64,000 bases of DNA from Actinomycetes bacterium (GTDB lineage Bacteria > Actinomycetota > Acidimicrobiia > Acidimicrobiales > RAAP-2). Position numbers and translations under genes: made by a program. Positions 55,366 through 64,000 of this stretch are shown here, one piece after another. The DNA lies in the NCBI GenBank assembly GCA_021779855.1, contig JAJXZW010000011.1, forward strand, positions 1-64,000, read 5' to 3'. Every line of letters begins with the position of its first letter. Position 1 is the first letter of the stretch. The notes under the pieces were generated by a model that did not search any database, was not told the origin of the DNA, and worked only from the letters and a program-made list of their open reading frames with translations.

Positions 55366-56055
55366 ATGGCGAGCAAGGTCCGCACCGAGAAGGTGGCGGC
55401 GGTCGCGGACGTGAGGTCCCGCGTCGCGGCCACCCCGACCGCGGTGGTCACCGAGTACCGCGGCCTCACCGTCGCCCAGATCCAGGAGCTGCGTCGCCAG
55501 CTGCGCGCGGCCGGGGCCGACTACAAGGTCTTCAAGAACACCCTCGTGCGCCGGGCCGTCGACGGGACCGCCGTCGAGCCGCTCGCCGCGTTCTTGGAGG
55601 GCCCGACGGCCATCGCCTTCGTCTCGGGCGACGTCTCGGCCGTCGCGAAGGCCCTGCGCGACTTCGCCCGGGGCGTCCCGGCGCTCGTGGTTAAGGGCGG
55701 CGTGCTGAACGGCCAGGCCCTGAGCGGGCGCGACCTGGCGGCCCTGGCGGACCTGCCCAGCCGCGACGTCCTGCTCGCGCGCCTGGCCGGGCTGATTGCC
55801 TCGCCGCTCACCACGATGGCCGGCCTGCTGAAGGCAGCGCCCCAGGGCCTCGCCTACGGCCTCGCGGCCCTGATCGACCAGCGCGGTGGCGCGCCGGCCG
55901 GCCCCGCGGCCGAGACCGCGGCCCCGGCCGGGGTCGAGGAGGCCGCCCCGTCGGCCGGCGACGACGCCGGGGCCCCGGCGACCCCCGAGGCCCCCGTGGC
56001 CGAGGGCGGCACCGACGGCGCCGAGGCGGCCGCCGAGGGCGCCTCGGCCGAGTGA
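55366..56055 (+). CDS. rplJ: 50S ribosomal protein L10
   Basis: A 229-residue L10, longer than the usual 165-175 because of an Ala/Pro/Glu-rich, probably disordered tail (about 178-229, beginning [20 protein letters not shown]). The core has [20 protein letters not shown] and [15 protein letters not shown] 55366 has GGGAGG 5 nt upstream; an earlier in-frame GTG at 55321 lies in the leader and is not used. Confidence 0.93.
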   Translation: MASKVRTEKVAAVADVRSRVAATPTAVVTEYRGLTVAQIQELRRQLRAAGADYKVFKNTLVRRAVDGTAVEPLAAFLEGPTAIAFVSGDVSAVAKALRDFARGVPALVVKGGVLNGQALSGRDLAALADLPSRDVLLARLAGLIASPLTTMAGLLKAAPQGLAYGLAALIDQRGGAPAGPAAETAAPAGVEEAAPSAGDDAGAPATPEAPVAEGGTDGAEAAAEGASAE

Positions 56056-56092
56056 GCACCCGATCGAGAGAATCGAAGAGAAAGGAAACACC

Positions 56093-56485
56093 ATGGCTAC
56101 CCTGACCAAGGAGCAGATCCTGGACGGCATCGCCGCCCTGTCGGTCATCGAGCTGAGCGAGCTCTTGAAGGAGTTCGAGGAGAAGTTCGGCGTCACCGCC
56201 GCCGCGCCCGTCGCGGTCGCGGCAGCACCGGCCGCCGGGGGCGGCGGGGCCGCCGAGGAGGTCGCCGAGGAGAAGTCGAGTTTCGACGTCATCCTCGTGA
56301 GCGGAGGCGACAAGAAGATCCAGGTCATCAAGGAGGTCCGCGCCCTCACGAGCCTCGGCCTCAAAGAGGCGAAGGACCTGGTCGATGGGGCCCCCAAGCC
56401 CGTCCTGGAGAACGTCTCGAAGGCCGACGCCGACAAGGCGAAGGGGGCCCTCGAGGGCGCCGGCGCCACCGTCGAGCTCAGGTAA
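56093..56485 (+). CDS. rplL: 50S ribosomal protein L7/L12
   Basis: A 130-residue L7/L12: N-terminal dimer helices ([20 protein letters not shown]), an Ala-rich hinge, and the factor-binding domain ([20 protein letters not shown], then [20 protein letters not shown]). AAAGGAAA precedes ATG. Stops with TAA, rare here, and is followed by a strong hairpin. Confidence 0.97.
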   Translation: MATLTKEQILDGIAALSVIELSELLKEFEEKFGVTAAAPVAVAAAPAAGGGGAAEEVAEEKSSFDVILVSGGDKKIQVIKEVRALTSLGLKEAKDLVDGAPKPVLENVSKADADKAKGALEGAGATVELR

Positions 56486-56496
56486 CGCCCGCCGGC

Positions 56497-56523
56497 GGGC
56501 CCCGGGGCCGATCCCCGGGGCCC
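56497..56523 (+). terminator. Hairpin between rplL and rpoB
   Basis: GGGCCCCGGGG (56497-56507) and CCCCGGGGCCC (56513-56523) are perfect 11-bp arms around CCGAT. No T-run follows. It may terminate or attenuate rplJL transcription, lowering rpoBC expression relative to L7/L12. Confidence 0.75.
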
Positions 56524-56541
56524 GCGTCGGCGGTCAAAGAC

Positions 56542-56570
56542 TTGACCTGGGGGGTCCGCCCCCCTAGGGT
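56542..56570 (+). promoter_or_regulatory. rpoBC promoter
   Basis: TTGACC (56542-56547), 17 nt, TAGGGT (56565-56570), a very good sigma-A type promoter right after the rplL hairpin. A second candidate is TTGCAC (56605-56610), 18 nt, TAGTGT (56629-56634). The leader to rpoB is then about 100-160 nt. Confidence 0.75.
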
Positions 56571-56738
56571 GTGGCCAACCTAACGCCGGCCCCCCGGGCG
56601 CCGGTTGCACAGCCGCGGGCGGAACCACTAGTGTTATAAGACCGTGTTCCTGCCCCTGGCCTCGTCATCCCCTGACGGCGCTGTGCGCTTCGATCCGGCA
56701 CGTTCCCGCAGCCACCCACCTACACGGAGGATAGACCG

Positions 56739-59700
56739 TTGACGTCTCGGTCCACTAGCCCGGAGCGGTTCAATTTCTCGGCTCTGGGCGAAGCGTACCC
56801 CCTGCCGAACCTCCTCGAGATCCAGCGGGACAGCTTCGACCTGTTCATGCGCCAGGGGTTGCGCGAGGCCTTCGAGGCGATCTCGCCCATCACGGACTTC
56901 ACCGGCAAGCTCAGCCTCGAGCTCGAGTTCGACCCGGACGACCCCGACCTCAAGAGCCCGCCCAAGTTCACGGTCGAGGAGTGCCGCCAGCGTGCGACCA
57001 CCTACTCCCAGCCGATCTTCGTGCGGGCCCGCTTCCTCAACTCCGAGACCGGCGAGATCAAGGAGCAGACGGTCTTCATGGGGGACTTCCCCATCATGAC
57101 CGAGCAGGGGACCTTCATCATTAACGGCACCGAGCGCGTCGTCGTCAGCCAGCTCGTGCGCTCGCCCGGGGTCCTCTTCCAGCCGGGCAAGGACGAGAAG
57201 GTGGCCTTCGAGGGCACCATCCACCCGAGCCGCGGCGAGTGGCTCCAGGTCGACCTCGAGGAGAAGCGCAACAAGGCCGCCAACGCCGGCGCGCGCATCG
57301 CGCGCAAGCGGCGCATCTCGATCTTCACGCTGCTGCGCGCGCTCGACACCTCCCTCGACGAGGAGTTCTTCGAGCGCTTCGTCGCCCACTTCGACTTCCT
57401 GGAGGACCAGTTCCACCAGGACTGGAAGAAGGCGCACCTCGACATCGCCAAGCACCTCGAGAAGTTCAACCTTGAGGACACGCCCGAGAACTTCGCCCGC
57501 GCCAGCCAGGAGACGGCCTGGCTCGAGATCTACCGCCGCGCCCGTCCGGGCGAGGTCCAGACGGTGGAGGCCGCGCGCCAGTACTTCGAGGGCGCCTTCT
57601 TCTCCGACAAGCGCTACGACCTGAGCCGCGTCGGCCGCTACAAGCTCGATCGCAAGCTGGGCACCGAGGTGGAGCGCAACGTCGAGCTCTTCGGCGACCG
57701 GCTCGAGCGGCCCAGCGCCGACCTGCACGTGCTCTCCAAGGCCGACGTGCTGGCGACCGCCACGTACCTGTTGAACCTGGCCCGCGACCGCACGGCCAAG
57801 GAGACCGGCTACCACATCGACGACCAGGACCACTTCGCCAACCGGCGGATCCGCAGCGTGGGCGAGCTGATCCAGAACGCCCTGCGCACGGGCCTGTCGC
57901 GCATGGAGCGCGTCGTGCGCGAGCGGATGAACACCCAGGACGTCGAGGCGATCGCGCCCCAGACGCTGATCAACATCCGCCCCGTCATGTCGGCGATCAA
58001 GGAGTTCTTCGCGACCTCCCAGCTCAGCCAGTTCATGGACCAGAACAACCCGCTGTCGGGCCTGACCCACAAGCGCCGCCTGTCGGCGCTCGGCCCGGGC
58101 GGGCTCAGCCGCGAGCGCGCCGGCCTCGAGGTCCGCGACGTCCACTCCTCGCACTACGGGCGCATGTGCCCGATCGAGACGCCCGAGGGCCCCAACGTCG
58201 GGCTCATCGGCTACCTCGCGACCTACGCGCGGATCAACGAGTACGGCTTCATCGAGACCCCCTACCGCGTGGTGGAGGGCGGCCGGGTCACCGGCGAGGT
58301 GCGCTACTTCACGGCCGACGAGGAGGAGCGCTTCGTCATCGCCCAGGCCAACACCGAGCTCGACGCCGACGGCCGCATGACGGCCGAGCGCGTGCTGGTG
58401 CGCCGCGGCCCGGTGGGCACGGGGCTGCGCGTGGGCTCGGCCAACCGCTCGAGCTCGACCACCTCGGAGATCGACTTCGTCACGGCCGACGAGGTCGAGC
58501 TGATGGACGTCTCGACCAAGCAGATCATCTCGGTCGCCACCTCGCTCATCCCCTTCGTCGAGCACGACGACGCCCAGCGGGCGCTCATGGGCGCGAACAT
58601 GCAGAAGCAGGCCGTGCCCCTCGTCCTGCCCGAGGCCCCCTTCGTGGGCACGGGCATGGAGGGCCGCGCGGCCCTCGACTCGGGCGACGTCCTCATCGCC
58701 GAGGGCACGGGCGTCGTCAAGTCCGTCTCGGGCGACCGGATCGTGGTGGAGTACGACCGGGACGCGGTCGACCGCTACGGCAGGGCGCTCGGGCGCAAGA
58801 CCTACCTGCTCAACAAGTTCCGCCGGTCCAACCAGGACACCTCGATAAACCAGAAGCCCCTCGTGGTGGGCGGCGAGTCCGTCGTGACCGGCGACCTGCT
58901 GGCTGACGGCACCTCGACCTACCACGGCGAGCTGGCCCTGGGCAAGAACCTGCTCGTGGCCTACATGCCGTGGGAGGGGTACAACTACGAGGACGCCATC
59001 ATCGTCAGCGAGCGGCTGGTCCGCGACGACGTCCTGACCTCGATCCACGTCAAGGAGTACGAGATCGACGCCCGCGACACCAAGCTGGGCGCCGAGGAGA
59101 TCACCCGGGACATCCCGAACCTGCCCGACGACATCCTCGCCGACCTCGACGACATGGGCATCGTGCGCATCGGCGCCGAGGTCGAGCCGGGCGACATCCT
59201 CGTGGGCAAGGTGACCCCCAAGGGCGAGACCGAGCAGTCCCCCGAGGAGCGCCTGCTGCGGGCGATCTTCGGCGAGAAGGCCCGCGAGGTGCGCGACACC
59301 TCGCTGAAGGTCCCCCACGGCGAGTCCGGCAAGGTGATCGACGTCAAGGTCTACAACCGCGACGAGGACCACGAGATGCAGCCCGGCGTCAACCAGCTGG
59401 TCAAGGTCTACGTGGCCCAGAAGCGCAAGATCACCGAGGGCGACAAGCTCGCGGGGCGCCACGGCAACAAGGGCGTCATCTCGAAGATCCTGCCCGAGGA
59501 GGACATGCCCTTCCTGGCCGACGGCACCCCGGTCGACATCATCCTGAGCCCGCTCGGCGTGCCGAGCCGCATGAACGTCGGCCAGGTGCTCGAGAGCCAC
59601 CTCGGCTACGCCGCCCGCCACGGCTGGGAGGGCGTCGAGGTCAACCCGCTCGTGGGCACCTCGGGCCACGAGGACCAGGCCGACCCGTCGCGGCGCCCCT

Positions 59701-60418
59701 TCCGCAAGACCCGTCCGCGCACCGAGCCGGCCGTCTACGTGACGACCCCGGCCTTCGACGGCGCCCACTGGGACGAGCGCGAGGCGGCCCGGGACAAGCC
59801 GACGATCCAGGAGACCTTCCAGCGGCTCAACGTCGACGGCCAGAACGGCAAGCGCCTGATGGCCGGGGACTCCGACGGCAAGGTCACCCTCTTCAACGGT
59901 CGCACCGGCGAGGCGTACGACAACCCGATCTCGGTCGGCTACGCGTACATCCTGAAGCTCAGCCACATGGTCGACGACAAGATCCACGCCCGCTCCACCG
60001 GCCCCTACTCGATGATCACGGCCCAGCCCCTCGGGGGTAAGGCCCAGTTCGGCGGCCAGCGCTTCGGGGAGATGGAGGTCTGGGCCCTCGAGGCCTACGG
60101 CGCGGCCTACGCCCTGCAGGAGCTGCTGACGGTCAAGAGCGACGACATGAAGGGCCGCGAGCGCGCCTACGAGGCGATCGTCAAGGGCCAGAACCTGCCC
60201 GAGCCGGGGATCCCGGAGTCGTTCAAGGTTCTCATCAAGGAGATGCAGTCGCTGTGCCTCAACGTCGAGGTGCGCGACAAGGGCGGGGCCCACGTGGACC
60301 TCGCCGACACCGAAGAGGACTTCTTCTCGGTCACCCGCGAGCTGGGCATCGACATCAGTCGGCCCGAGCGCGGCTCGGACGAGGAGGACGCCCGCCGCGC
60401 CGCGGAAAGGAAGTTGTC

Positions 60419-60422
<4 letters not shown>
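56739..60422 (+). CDS. rpoB: DNA-directed RNA polymerase subunit beta
   Basis: A 1227-residue beta subunit, full length. It begins at TTG 56739, supported by ACGGAGGA (56724-56731) 7 nt upstream. The rifampicin region is standard: [25 protein letters not shown], with the Asp, His and Ser that mutate in resistance all wild type. Other landmarks are [36 protein letters not shown] and [23 protein letters not shown] overlaps the rpoC ATG (ATGA). Confidence 0.98.

Positions 60423-64000
<3,578 letters not shown>

Noticed and set aside
56634-60293. A 1219-codon minus-strand frame opposite rpoB
   Set aside because: It is the antisense shadow of rpoB with a Val/Leu/Asp/Glu-biased translation and no family motifs.

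Overview
The window is a very GC-rich chromosomal segment from an actinobacterium. The order tRNA-Trp, secE, nusG, rplK, rplA, L10 leader, rplJ, rplL, rpoB, rpoC, the Thr-rich linkers in secreted proteins, the crotonyl-CoA carboxylase/reductase locus and many TANNNT -10 boxes placed 6-7 nt before a start codon suggest class Acidimicrobiia. That placement is inference; no rRNA lies in the window. I count about 59 protein genes, six tRNAs, one SRP RNA, several candidate operators and three decayed genes.

Layout. 1-1.6 kb is an eroded stretch: the first codons of an IS3-like transposase at the edge, a frameshifted VapC-like PIN toxin remnant and a frameshifted secreted-protein remnant. 1.6-24.4 kb is accessory and envelope-related: an ECHDC3-like crotonase homologue, three DHA2-type drug exporters with TetR, SDR or MarR neighbours, a UDP-sulfoquinovose synthase (sulfolipid), a double-headed TetR regulator, a DUF3445 N-demethylase, GABA aminotransferase, tRNA-Ser(CGA), tadA, and a divergent pair made of a GH18/CBM protein and a GT2 polysaccharide synthase with a large insertion. 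25.5-28.9 kb is a replication/repair block: tRNA-Ser(GGA), SRP RNA, dnaX, recR, sixA. 28.9-36.7 kb is a C2 assimilation cluster: thiolase, crotonyl-CoA carboxylase/reductase, epimerase, acyl-CoA carboxylase beta and epsilon, ethylmalonyl-CoA mutase and 3-hydroxybutyryl-CoA dehydrogenase, that is, the front half of the ethylmalonyl-CoA pathway plus propionyl-CoA handling. 37-53 kb is mostly housekeeping: two prolyl isomerases, lysC-asd, phoU, rmuC, citrate synthase, thioesterase, two GtrA-like proteins, yajQ, an MptB-like mannosyltransferase, tRNAs Tyr, Thr and Met, rpmG. 52.9-64 kb is the transcription/translation operon, ending inside rpoC.

How they work together. Thiolase and 3-hydroxybutyryl-CoA dehydrogenase make the crotonyl-CoA precursor, CCR carboxylates it to ethylmalonyl-CoA, and the epimerase and mutase rearrange it. 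The carboxylase and the dual-use epimerase also serve propionyl-CoA. Citrate synthase, 7 kb away, shares a palindrome-like promoter motif with two of these genes, which suggests common control.

Three window-wide traits stand out. TAG is the commonest stop codon (about 36 of 59). Seven of 13 convergent gene junctions overlap by exactly one CTAG, so both genes stop with TAG. Many genes look leaderless. The longer non-genic stretches are as GC-rich as the genes, and three of them carry recognisable gene debris.
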